64,000 nt of DNA, from the NCBI GenBank assembly GCA_046705285.1, contig JBJKQK010000083.1:1-64000 (forward strand), in the 5' to 3' direction. Source of the DNA: SCRD01 sp046705285. Lineage in GTDB: Bacteria > Acidobacteriota > Terriglobia > UBA7540. Below, piece by piece: positions 1-7,858 of the stretch. Made by a program: the position numbers and the translations under genes. The notes beneath the pieces were generated by a model, which worked only from the letters and a program-made list of their open reading frames with translations, was not told the origin of the DNA and ran no database searches. Position 1 is the stretch's first letter. Every line of letters begins with the position of its first letter.

Positions 1-699
1 GCCGGCAAGATGAGCGAAATCGCGGCCAAGAACCTGATCCGGAGTGGCGCCGGCACCATTTTCGTTGCCAATCGAACGTACGAACGAGCCGTGGAGCTGG
101 CAGAGGCTTTTCATGGCACACCCATCCATTTCGAACAGATGTCTGATCATGTCGAAAAGGCGGATATCGTGATCTGCTCGACGTCGGCGCCGCACTACAT
201 CATCCACCGCAGGCACGCGGAGCAATGGCTGGCAGCGCGGAAGAACCGCCCCATGTTTTTTGTCGATATCTCAGTGCCTCGCAACGTCGATCCATCGATC
301 AACCAGCTTGACAACGCCTTCGTTTACGACATCGATGATCTGGGCCAAGTGGTCGAAGCCAACAAAAAACAGCGCGAACGGGAAGCGGGTTGGGCAGAAC
401 AGATCATCCAGGAAGAGGTCCAGAAGGTGATGCGGCGCCTTGCCTCACGAGAGATTGTGCCGACAATCGTGGCCCTTGAGCATAGGCTTGAAACCATCAG
501 GGAAAGTGAACTTGAACGATATCGCAGCCGCCTGGACGGGTTGACCACTCAGCAACGTGAGGCCGTTGATGCGCTGACGCATGGCATTCTGAATAAGGTT
601 CTGCACGGGCCGATTACTGAACTCAAGAGCGGCGTGGGACGTCCGGATCAGAACTCACTGGTACTGTTAGTCCGCAAGATGTTCGGGGTCGCTGAGTGA
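1..699 (+). CDS. hemA: Glutamyl-tRNA reductase, C-terminal part (5' end cut by window edge)
   Basis: Makes glutamate-1-semialdehyde from glutamyl-tRNA, the first committed step of C5-pathway tetrapyrrole synthesis in the cytosol. The reading frame is open from base 1 and begins inside the nucleotide-binding motif (GAGKMSEIAAKNL), so the catalytic N-terminal domain lies before the window. The visible part holds the NADPH-binding domain (IFVANRTYERA, then DIVICSTSAP and FFVDISVPRNVDP) and the helical dimerisation domain (ASREIVPTI, ending in a C-terminal helix that closes with RKMFGVAE). hemC follows 96 bases later on the same strand, then cobA-hemD, which fits a haem operon. The first in-frame ATG at base 10 lies inside a conserved motif and is not the true start. 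Confidence 0.95.
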   Translation, partial: AGKMSEIAAKNLIRSGAGTIFVANRTYERAVELAEAFHGTPIHFEQMSDHVEKADIVICSTSAPHYIIHRRHAEQWLAARKNRPMFFVDISVPRNVDPSINQLDNAFVYDIDDLGQVVEANKKQREREAGWAEQIIQEEVQKVMRRLASREIVPTIVALEHRLETIRESELERYRSRLDGLTTQQREAVDALTHGILNKVLHGPITELKSGVGRPDQNSLVLLVRKMFGVAE

Positions 700-795
700 C
701 GGCCTGCGGCAATGGGGCTTCGGGATCGCAGGTTTTCACCTCTGTAAAATCGTTCTATTTTCCCGCTGGAAAATATTGGATTTCTTGTCATCCTC

Positions 796-1716
796 ATGAA
801 AATTACCATCGGTTCCCGCGGCAGCTCGCTCGCTTTATGGCAGGCAAACTGGGTGAAAGACCGTCTGGCAGCCGCCGGCCATGAAATCAGCATAAAGATT
901 ATCAAGACCAGCGGCGACAAGCTCCAGAGTGCGCTGCTCGCTGCGTCCGGAACCAAGGGGCTGTTCATCAAGGAAATTGAGGAAGCGTTATTGGACGGGA
1001 AGGTGGACCTCGCTGTACACAGCATGAAAGATCTTCCAACCGAACTGCCCGACGGCCTGGCGGTGGCTTCCGTCCCTGAACGGGAAGACCCCCGAGATGT
1101 CCTGGTATCGAAAAACAGAATATCGCTGCGCGCTCTGCCTGCCGAAGCCCGGATCGGAACGAGCAGCCTTCGGCGCCAATCCCAGCTTCTCGCCATACGC
1201 CCCGACCTCAGGGTGATTCCGCTGCGCGGCAATGTAGACACCCGGGTGCGAAAACTTAATGGCGGCGAGTGCGAAGCGCTCGTGCTGGCAGGAGCAGGAT
1301 TAAAACGCCTGGGTTTTGCTTCACACATCACCGGATGGTTCCAGGAGGACGAAATATGCCCGGCCGTCGGACAGGGAGCTCTTGCTATCGAGATCAGCGC
1401 AAGGAATAGTTCTGCTGCACAAGCGGTCGCCCCACTGGACCATCAGGCCACTCACCAGTGTGTCCGGGCGGAAAGGTCCCTGCTCCGGGCGCTGGGAGGA
1501 GGTTGCCAGCTGCCTATCGCGGGTTACGCAAAGCATTTAGCCGGAGGAATTCACCTGACGGGCGTGGTTGCCGACCCCACCGGCGCCCGTGTGCTCCGTG
1601 CAAGAGCCTTGGGAAAGCCTGAGAATCCGGAGGATTTGGGAAAGCGCGTGGCGGAGCAACTTTTCGGTCAGGGAGCGAATGAGCTGCTTTCCCAAACTGC
1701 CTTTGATAAAAAGTAA
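796..1716 (+). CDS. hemC: Hydroxymethylbilane synthase (porphobilinogen deaminase)
   Basis: Joins four porphobilinogen units into hydroxymethylbilane in the cytosol. The 306 residues match the usual family length. The start is fixed by the conserved N-terminus MKITIGSRGSSLALWQA. Further family signatures are HSMKDLP near residue 76, GTSSLRRQSQL near 121 and LRGNVDTR near 143. The cysteine that carries the dipyrromethane cofactor is Cys237 in ALGGGCQLP. No strong Shine-Dalgarno sequence is visible before the ATG. It lies between hemA and cobA-hemD on the same strand, and its product is the substrate of the HemD half of the next protein. Confidence 0.97.
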   Translation: MKITIGSRGSSLALWQANWVKDRLAAAGHEISIKIIKTSGDKLQSALLAASGTKGLFIKEIEEALLDGKVDLAVHSMKDLPTELPDGLAVASVPEREDPRDVLVSKNRISLRALPAEARIGTSSLRRQSQLLAIRPDLRVIPLRGNVDTRVRKLNGGECEALVLAGAGLKRLGFASHITGWFQEDEICPAVGQGALAIEISARNSSAAQAVAPLDHQATHQCVRAERSLLRALGGGCQLPIAGYAKHLAGGIHLTGVVADPTGARVLRARALGKPENPEDLGKRVAEQLFGQGANELLSQTAFDKK

Positions 1717-1766
1717 TTGTCTTCGGCAATCCACGACGCTCACCTTTCGGTGATTCAAGGGTCGTT

Positions 1767-3305
1767 ATGAGCGGAAAAGTCTATCTGGTAGGCGCCGGGC
1801 CAGGCGATGCCGGCTTGTTGACACTCAAGGGCAAGGCCGCTCTTGAGCGGGCGGACACGGTCATATACGACTTCCTTGCCAACGAAGACCTGCTGAGATA
1901 CACAAGCCCCGACTGTGAAAAGATTTGTGTGGGTAAACGGCCAGGTGAAAAGACAACGCCGCAGGAAGCTATCAATGAACTCCTCATCTTCAAAGCGGGA
2001 CAAGGAAAGACTGTGGTGCGTCTGAAGGGGGGAGATCCTTTCATTTTTGGACGCGGAGCCGAAGAATCCCTGGCATTGGCCGGTGCCGGAGTTAGGTTCG
2101 AGGTTGTACCGGGCATCACGTCAGGATATGCTGCTCCTGCGTATGCGGGTATTCCCTTGACGCACCGGAATATGTCGTCCAGCGTAACTTTCGTTACCGG
2201 CCACGAAGATCCTTCTGAATCCACAACCGGCATTGACTGGCCAAAGCTCGCCACGGGTGGGGAAACCCTGGTTCTTTTCATGGGCGTACGCAACCTGCCA
2301 AGAATCACCACAGTCCTGGTCAAGGAAGGCCGGCATCCCAACACTCCTGTTGCCGTAATCCGATGGGGCACGCGCGCGGAGCAACAGACTGTGAAAGGAA
2401 CTTTGGCCGATATCGCCACCAAAGCCAAAGGCATTGAAGCACCCGCCGTCATCGTAGTAGGAGAAGTTGTCGGTCTCAGTGAGCAATTGAATTGGTTTGA
2501 GCGCCTCCCACTCTTTGGCAAACGCATCGTGACGACTCGCACTCGGGATCAAGCCACAGTTCTCAAGGAAGCGATCGAGGAACTGGGAGCGGAAGCGATC
2601 GAGATCCCGGCGATTGAAATTCGCGACCCGCAATCCTGGCAACCGTTGGATGAAGCCATCGGCCGTCTGGAAAAGTTCGATTATCTTGTCTTCACCTCAG
2701 CCAACGGAGTAAAGAAATTCCTGGGCCGCCTCCAAGTCTGCGGCCGCGACGTGCGCGATCTGAAGGGAGTGCAGATCGGCGCCATTGGGCCAGGTACGGC
2801 TGCTGAGCTTGCCAAAACAGGAATTCGCATCGAGATTCTGCCCAAAGAATACAGAGCAGAAGGATTGATCGAGTTTTTCAAGGACCTCGATATTCGGGGG
2901 AAGGCATTTCTGATCCCCAGGGCGAAAGTCGCCAGGGACATTCTACCCATTGCTCTGATGAACCGGGGAGCTCACGTGGAAGTGGTTGAAGCCTATGAAA
3001 CAGTTCGACCTCAGTTCGTTCCCGGAGAACTTGAACGGAAACTTACGCCTCAGCCGGATGCGATTGCTTTTACAAGCTCGTCCACAGTAACAAATTTCCT
3101 TCGCTTGCTCGATGACCATCGGCTGCACGACGCCCTGACGGGAACAGCCATCGCTTCAATCGGACCCATTACCTCAGACACGATTCGCAAGCACGGCCTG
3201 AAAGTCTCAATTGAAGCGGCGGAATCAACGATCGTGGGCCTTGTCGAAGCCTTGAAGAACTATTTCGGGCGCCTCTCTGAAACAGAAATCACTCCTGGGT
3301 CCTGA
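1767..3305 (+). CDS. cobA-hemD: Fused uroporphyrinogen-III C-methyltransferase / uroporphyrinogen-III synthase
   Basis: A two-domain protein of 512 residues. Residues 1 to about 245 are a SAM-dependent uroporphyrinogen-III methyltransferase (CobA/SUMT): VYLVGAGPGDAGLLTLKG at the start, then VVRLKGGDPFIFGRG and VPGITSGYAAPAYAGIPLTHR, all family signatures. Residues from about 250 to the end are uroporphyrinogen-III synthase (HemD), with VTTRTRDQA, VFTSANGV and AFTSSSTVTNF. The fusion closes hydroxymethylbilane to uroporphyrinogen III and can methylate it to precorrin-2, the branch toward sirohaem or cobalamin. Such fusions are known in several phyla. It starts 50 bases after hemC and is the last gene of this haem cluster; the next gene is convergent. 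Confidence 0.95.
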   Translation: MSGKVYLVGAGPGDAGLLTLKGKAALERADTVIYDFLANEDLLRYTSPDCEKICVGKRPGEKTTPQEAINELLIFKAGQGKTVVRLKGGDPFIFGRGAEESLALAGAGVRFEVVPGITSGYAAPAYAGIPLTHRNMSSSVTFVTGHEDPSESTTGIDWPKLATGGETLVLFMGVRNLPRITTVLVKEGRHPNTPVAVIRWGTRAEQQTVKGTLADIATKAKGIEAPAVIVVGEVVGLSEQLNWFERLPLFGKRIVTTRTRDQATVLKEAIEELGAEAIEIPAIEIRDPQSWQPLDEAIGRLEKFDYLVFTSANGVKKFLGRLQVCGRDVRDLKGVQIGAIGPGTAAELAKTGIRIEILPKEYRAEGLIEFFKDLDIRGKAFLIPRAKVARDILPIALMNRGAHVEVVEAYETVRPQFVPGELERKLTPQPDAIAFTSSSTVTNFLRLLDDHRLHDALTGTAIASIGPITSDTIRKHGLKVSIEAAESTIVGLVEALKNYFGRLSETEITPGS

Positions 3306-3361
3306 AATGGCGCCGCACAGCCCCTTGGGCACCAGGCGCAATCGGGCACTCGCAGACGCCT

Positions 3362-4135
3362 TCAAAGATTCAGCAGTTGTCGAAGTTTACGTGTTTGCGC
3401 GCGGCTCACTGGAATCTCTGTTTCGCGCCGGTCCTGCATCTTCAGCTGATAAGAGCTTTTGAACCATGGCACAACTTCTTTGATCCGGTTAACATTCACG
3501 AGATAGGAACGGTGAACTCGCCAGAAGATGTTCGGGTCGAGGTTGCTCTGCAGTTCCTCTACTGTTCTGAAATTGGACTGACCTTCGAGGTCTTTGGTCA
3601 CAATGCTAATCACACCGTCTTCGATAGTCGCGTAGATGATGTCGGAAGAATCCACAAGCACCAGGCGGTTTCCGCTCTTCACAACAAGCTTGCTGGAAGG
3701 TGAGGGTGGCCGGTCTTCGATCATTTGCACCAGCCGGTCCAGTTTCTCAAAAGCTGCCTCCGACGCCTCCACCATCCCACGTACGCGCTGCAAAGCTCTT
3801 TCAAGCCGGTTTCGCTCAATAGGCTTGAGGAGGTAATCCACGGCATTCACTTCAAACGCACGTACGGCATAGTGATCGTAAGCTGTGATAAATACAAAAT
3901 AGGGCAGGCGCGCGTTCCTATCCAGCAGTTTCTTGATCACGCCGAAGCCATCCAGACCAGGCATTTGAACATCCAGGAATACAAGAGTAGGATTCAATTC
4001 GCGGACAAGACTGACCGCTTCGACACCATTCTTACCTTGCCCCACAATCTCAACATCCGGGAAGGTTCTAAGCAAGTAGGCCAGTTCATCCCGCGCAGGT
4101 TGCTCGTCGTCCACAATCAGCGCCGAAATCTTCAT
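3362..4135 (-). CDS. LytTR-family response regulator
   Basis: A two-component regulator of 257 residues. The N-terminal receiver domain has the acidic pair in LIVDDEQPARDEL and the phospho-acceptor Asp55 in VFLDVQMPGLDG. The C-terminal LytTR DNA-binding domain spans about residues 160-257 (LVVKSGNRLVLV, IFWRVHRSYLVNVN). The ATG at 4135 is chosen because a purine-rich ribosome site (GGAAGGAAGAGG) lies just upstream and the receiver domain starts there; a longer ORF of 272 residues exists. No kinase is adjacent. The only LytS-type kinase in the window is at 54507-55853, so pairing with it is a guess. Convergent with cobA-hemD. Confidence 0.92.
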   Translation of the reverse strand: MKISALIVDDEQPARDELAYLLRTFPDVEIVGQGKNGVEAVSLVRELNPTLVFLDVQMPGLDGFGVIKKLLDRNARLPYFVFITAYDHYAVRAFEVNAVDYLLKPIERNRLERALQRVRGMVEASEAAFEKLDRLVQMIEDRPPSPSSKLVVKSGNRLVLVDSSDIIYATIEDGVISIVTKDLEGQSNFRTVEELQSNLDPNIFWRVHRSYLVNVNRIKEVVPWFKSSYQLKMQDRRETEIPVSRAQTRKLRQLLNL

Positions 4136-4390
4136 CCTCTTCCTTCCTTTTGCAGGTTTGCTCCGCGTCAAGACAGTCAATCACGAGAATCAGTATACCA
4201 GTCCACGTGAGCTCTCGGCACGGCCGTGCATTCCAACAGACCGGGACTGCCCTTAACAACGGACCAATCTGGAATTTTGCTCTCCGTTCTTTTAGTTATG
4301 TTAGTATGTGCCACTAGAAGGCCTCCGAATTCCCAGATTGAGGCCTGCAATATATTTCAAGCGAGCCCGGTCTAAAAGAAAGGAGCGGCC

Positions 4391-4819
4391 ATGAAACGCC
4401 GAATCCTAATCGTTATTCTTGCAGCGTCCTTCTTGTTCGGGCTGTCCATCCAACCGTTCTTCGGTCAAACATGTAACGACGATGAGGGAATGGTCAAGAG
4501 CTACCTCCTGGGCATAAATAACCTGATCAGCTCAGTTAAAAAGGAAAACCTTTCCGACTTTGAAAAGGACTACCACGAGCAAAGCTGTCTTACGCGGCTT
4601 ACCCTTTCGCTCAGTGTGGTTAACATGCTCATCAATTGCCTGGACAAGTCGGCCCAAAGCACAACGGCAACAAAGGAACAAGTCACCGCAATCAAGAGCA
4701 AACTTCAAACCTATGTTAAGCTCAAATCCGCGCTTGAGCACGACCGCGCCACTTTGAAGGCTGCAAAGGATGCGAAGACTGCCAAGTCTATCATTGAAGA
4801 CTTTACGTTTTCGACTTGA
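4391..4819 (+). CDS. Hypothetical secreted helical protein
   Basis: 142 residues; I do not recognise the family. The first 25 residues form a signal peptide (MKRRILIVILAASFLFGLSI, then a Gln at the likely cleavage site after FFG). The mature part is predicted to be mostly helical and charged, with three cysteines (TCNDD, SCLTR, NCLDK) that could form disulfides outside the cytoplasm. The start is well supported by AAGGAG seven bases upstream. It stands alone on the plus strand, 95 bases before a Nudix gene. Confidence 0.7.
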   Translation: MKRRILIVILAASFLFGLSIQPFFGQTCNDDEGMVKSYLLGINNLISSVKKENLSDFEKDYHEQSCLTRLTLSLSVVNMLINCLDKSAQSTTATKEQVTAIKSKLQTYVKLKSALEHDRATLKAAKDAKTAKSIIEDFTFST

Positions 4820-4914
4820 TCGTTTTCAGGCCATTGTTCCGCAGCCTTCCACAGATCCGCAAGAACCCGTAAAGGGTTCCTGCCGGAGAAAGAAAAGGAG
4901 GCCTTGGTTTCCGT

Positions 4915-5472
4915 ATGGGTCAAGGTGTACGCGTTTTAAACAGCAGAAGCTTGTACAGGGGCCGGGTTGTATCTCTCAAACTTGATCGCGTGATCGAACC
5001 CGGAAATGTAAAAGCTTCCCGCGAGGTCGTGGAGCATCCCGGTTCAGTAGTCATAATCCCTCGTCTTCCCAATGGAGACATTATCCTGGTTCGCCAATAC
5101 CGCTACGCCGCCCGGAAAAGCTTGTGGGAACTTATAGCAGGCTCCATGGAGCCGGGCGAGAGCGTGCTCCGCGCAGCGCGGCGCGAGTTGCAAGAAGAAG
5201 CCGGGTACAAGGCAGGTTCCGTGAAGCGGCTTTTGTCTTTTTATTCCAGCCCCGGTTTCTTGACCGAGCGCATGCATCTGGTCGAGGCAAGTGATTTGGT
5301 GCTGTCAAAGGCCGAGCCTGAAGCTGATGAGAGGATACAAGTCGGTACATTTTCGAAAATCCAGCTTGAAAAACTCCTGCGTGGAAAGAAAATCACTGAT
5401 GGGAAAACGCTCGTAGGTTTACTGTGGGTTTGCTTCGAGCAAGGCGGCGGCCGCGGCAAAGGTAGCCAGTAG
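4915..5472 (+). CDS. Nudix hydrolase, ADP-ribose pyrophosphatase-like
   Basis: 185 residues with a complete Nudix box: GSMEPGESVLRAARRELQEE followed by AG, matching GX5EX7REUXEEXGU, so the Mg-binding glutamates are present. The N-terminal part (SLYRGRVVSLKLDRV, then VVEHPGSVVIIPR) resembles ADP-ribose pyrophosphatases (NudF/YffH type), which split ADP-ribose to AMP and ribose-5-phosphate; that substrate is inferred from family resemblance. AAGGAGG lies about 15 bases before the ATG. The downstream gap leads to the cold-shock gene and carries that gene's own promoter. Confidence 0.88.
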   Translation: MGQGVRVLNSRSLYRGRVVSLKLDRVIEPGNVKASREVVEHPGSVVIIPRLPNGDIILVRQYRYAARKSLWELIAGSMEPGESVLRAARRELQEEAGYKAGSVKRLLSFYSSPGFLTERMHLVEASDLVLSKAEPEADERIQVGTFSKIQLEKLLRGKKITDGKTLVGLLWVCFEQGGGRGKGSQ

Positions 5473-5510
5473 TGCAAGTTGATACCGTCGACTCATGAGT
5501 CAATATTCTC

Positions 5511-5538
5511 TTGACAAGCTGATTGCAAAATATATACT
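5511..5538 (+). promoter_or_regulatory. Sigma-70-type promoter for the cold-shock gene or a leader RNA
   Basis: TTGACA at 5511-5516 and TATACT at 5533-5538 are separated by 16 bases. This is one of the best promoter matches in the window. Transcription would start near 5544, giving a leader of about 145 bases before the cold-shock start codon. Confidence 0.65.
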
Positions 5539-5594
5539 TAGTCGCCAGGGAGTTTGCACGGTGTTCGCATCAGGAACGTGTTCTTGAATGGAGG

Positions 5595-5632
5595 GCCGGG
5601 AGTCCGAGGGGATTCCTGGCTTTTTCTTTTTT
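5595..5632 (+). terminator. Intrinsic terminator-like hairpin inside the cold-shock leader
   Basis: Bases 5595-5605 (GCCGGGAGTCC) pair with 5610-5620 (GGATTCCTGGC): an 11-bp stem with two G-U pairs and a 4-base loop, followed directly by TTTTTCTTTTTT. It lies between the promoter and the cold-shock start codon. Either it ends a small RNA of about 90 bases or it acts as an attenuator. The 5' end of the leader, GCCAGGGA at 5544-5551, can pair with TTCCTGGC at 5613-5620 and would then break the terminator stem. Confidence 0.7.
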
Positions 5633-5689
5633 AAGATCCTTCCGATGAACCATCGATCACCAATGCTCAGCGATTAAGGAGGGAAGGAA

Positions 5690-5899
5690 GTGGCACGTCT
5701 TCAGGGAAAGGTGAAGTGGTTTAATAACAGCAAGGGGTACGGCTTCATCGGGCAAGATGGAGGAGCCGACGTCTTTGTGCACTATTCGGCAATCGAAGGT
5801 GACGGGTTTAAGTCACTCCAGGAAGGGGACACCGTCGAGTTTGAAATCGTACAGGGGCAGAAAGGACCTCAAGCAGACAAAGTGACTAAGGTGGGGTAA
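5690..5899 (+). CDS. Cold-shock domain protein (CspA family)
   Basis: 69 residues, the normal length of a single cold-shock domain. It has both nucleic-acid-binding motifs, KGYGFI (RNP1) and VFVHYSAI (RNP2), and the family N-terminus GKVKWFN. It binds single-stranded RNA and DNA and works as an RNA chaperone; some family members act as transcription antiterminators in E. coli. It starts with GTG behind a strong ribosome site (AAGGAGGG). The long leader contains a terminator-like hairpin, which points to leader-based control. No operon partner is visible. Confidence 0.97.
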   Translation: MARLQGKVKWFNNSKGYGFIGQDGGADVFVHYSAIEGDGFKSLQEGDTVEFEIVQGQKGPQADKVTKVG

Positions 5900-6177
5900 T
5901 GCAATTAGCTGTTCCCTCGGATTGGGCCAGCGATTGGGGAAAGTGCTGGCTCATGTTTTGCCACCGCACCAGTTGAAATTTGACAATCTTTTGACAACGG
6001 GTTTGGTCGAATCTCTTATATAATGGAGCTTCCCAATGGGGTTCTGCGTTTGGCAGAGGACATCCCCAATCTCGTAACAGGGCAAATTTCCGGCTCGCGC
6101 CAGGCGGAGAGGGGCGAAGTGTAAAGCCCACGGTAAGCTCATTGGCGAAAGTTGCCCTGGCCGTTGTGAGGAATACA

Positions 6178-6873
6178 ATGCGACGACTGATTACCGCTTT
6201 ATTCGTATTCTCGTTGGCAACACCTTTGTGCTTTGCAGCACGAGGGGTAGTTCTAACCCGCCGGAGCGAAGTTCCTCACCGTCCGCTTGCCAACTCACCG
6301 AATTTAACAGTCCCGGCAGCGACGATGGTTAATGCCCGTCTCCTCTCGGGAATGCATACCTTGGTCAGTCATGTTAACGACCCCGTTTCTGCTGAAATGA
6401 CTGCGCCAGTGTACATCGACGGCCATCTGGCCTTGCCCAAGGGGACACTTTTCAACGGACACATCACCTCAATCCGGCGTCCAAAGTGGATGAGACGGAA
6501 TGGGGAAATCGCCTTCCGTTTTGACGACGTTACATTGCCTGACGGAGAGCAGGTGCCCGTTTCAGCCATCATGACTCGCCTCGAAAAAAGCAAGGGCTTA
6601 GCGGGAGAACTTGATGCTGAAGGGCACGTGCGAGGACACCGGCGGAGGTCGTGGAAGAGGTTCTTGACGGGAGTAGCAGGCATAGGAGGTCTTACTGCGG
6701 CAAGATTGGCTATCGCCAGTTCTACCGCTCTGACCGTGGCGGCTCCTGCAAGCGCCGTGGCTTTTGTCAGCTACGAGTTGTTCTTAAGGCGGGGAAGCAA
6801 TGTGAATGTGCCCCCCCTGACAAGGTGCCGCATCCGGCTCCTTGGCCCTCTGACGATTCCAGGCGTGGCATAA
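6178..6873 (+). CDS. Secreted protein with hydrophobic glycine/alanine-rich segment, unknown function
   Basis: 231 residues from the ATG at 6178; an upstream in-frame start at 6142 would add 12 residues before the signal peptide. The signal peptide is MRRLITALFVFSLATPLCFA. The middle part (about residues 35-140) reads like a beta-rich domain with LPKGTLFNGHITSIRRPK and FDDVTLPDGEQVPVSA. A hydrophobic Gly/Ala segment near residues 160-190 (GVAGIGGLTAARLAIASS) may sit in a membrane. The protein at 32033-32872 has the same order of parts and similar motifs (IPVGSYVKGAITQV, FDSLTLPNG), so the two are probably paralogues. No function is recognised. Confidence 0.75.
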   Translation: MRRLITALFVFSLATPLCFAARGVVLTRRSEVPHRPLANSPNLTVPAATMVNARLLSGMHTLVSHVNDPVSAEMTAPVYIDGHLALPKGTLFNGHITSIRRPKWMRRNGEIAFRFDDVTLPDGEQVPVSAIMTRLEKSKGLAGELDAEGHVRGHRRRSWKRFLTGVAGIGGLTAARLAIASSTALTVAAPASAVAFVSYELFLRRGSNVNVPPLTRCRIRLLGPLTIPGVA

Positions 6874-6919
6874 ACAGTCTCTGGACATTTCTGCTGGCTT
6901 CCGCAGCAACTACCATCCT

Positions 6920-7858
6920 TTACAGTCCTGGACCGGAAATCTCACTGTAATTTGCCACCAGGCGGACACCAACCTGGCTACCTTGTTGCGTCAATTGCAT
7001 CTGTTGAAAAGGATTGGGTTTATTGGGATTCTGATTCTGCCAGGCAATCTGTTGGGCCAGCTTTAGCCCTTCGAGCACCTGCCTGAGGCTACCCGCAGAT
7101 TCCCCTGACTGGCAGTAGAGGTCAAGGTTGAGATGAACATCATTGCCAGTCAGGATGCTGTAACCGAGGACATTCACACCTTGGAACACTTTTGCCCAAT
7201 CCAATTCAACATCGTTCTGTCTGGGCATCCAACCTTTAAACCACGATGCGACGGCGGAAGCAACTGCAACACCCCATATGGGCGCTCCCTTCTGTTCCTG
7301 CTTCACAGCCTGGGCAAAAGTGAAATTTGATCCGAGCGCAACTCCGCCACCATTCAGGGCTCCCATGATCTGGCTCAGCGTGCCAAGAGTCCCAAAGGCG
7401 CCTTCAGTCGGGCTCAGGACAACGACGCATTGAGTCTCGAGGCCCGCTCCAAGGCAATAGCCGGGCTTCCCCCCAATCTGCTGGGCAGGGATATTTCTCG
7501 CTGCCGCACGAGCCTCGAGAACATCAGGCCGAAAGTGCCCAGCGGCAAACCCATAGAGATTTACATTGGACCCATCGAGGCTCCAGCCCAGTACAAGTTG
7601 GTCAACATCATTCTCAGCGACCCCGAGCTCGGCCATCGAGGTTACAAGCTGCCTGAGACGCGGGCCCATGTAATGTTGGCTCAAGGCGGCATAATTAGGC
7701 AACTTACGCAGCGCTTCAGGACTTGAATATTCCAGCCGAATTGTATCCGTCGGAAAGCTATTCAGGGCTTTTGTAACCAGATCCTGCCCAAACAGTGGGG
7801 CTACGCCAATCCACACTGTCAAAACCGGAGTGAGAATCAGTAATCTTATCGATTTCAT
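6920..7858 (-). CDS. Hypothetical secreted protein
   Basis: 312 residues with a clear signal peptide (MKSIRLLILTPVLTVWIGVA, cleavage probably after LFGQ). The mature part contains a repeated pattern typical of globular periplasmic proteins, with QLVLGWSLDGSNVNLYGFA and a run that describes differences between levels (LGTLSQIMGALNGGG). I cannot assign a family. Its ATG follows directly on the stop codon of the upstream methyltransferase gene (TGAATG), so the two are very likely co-translated. Confidence 0.75.
   Translation of the reverse strand: MKSIRLLILTPVLTVWIGVAPLFGQDLVTKALNSFPTDTIRLEYSSPEALRKLPNYAALSQHYMGPRLRQLVTSMAELGVAENDVDQLVLGWSLDGSNVNLYGFAAGHFRPDVLEARAAARNIPAQQIGGKPGYCLGAGLETQCVVVLSPTEGAFGTLGTLSQIMGALNGGGVALGSNFTFAQAVKQEQKGAPIWGVAVASAVASWFKGWMPRQNDVELDWAKVFQGVNVLGYSILTGNDVHLNLDLYCQSGESAGSLRQVLEGLKLAQQIAWQNQNPNKPNPFQQMQLTQQGSQVGVRLVANYSEISGPGL

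Noticed and set aside
1781..2542. 253-codon minus-strand frame opposite cobA-hemD
   Set aside because: Antisense to a certain gene and without motifs.
5980..6024. Two TTGACA boxes and a TATAAT before the secreted protein at 6178
   Set aside because: The TATAAT (6019-6024) is 22 bases from the nearer TTGACA and 33 from the other, so neither spacing fits a sigma-70 promoter well.
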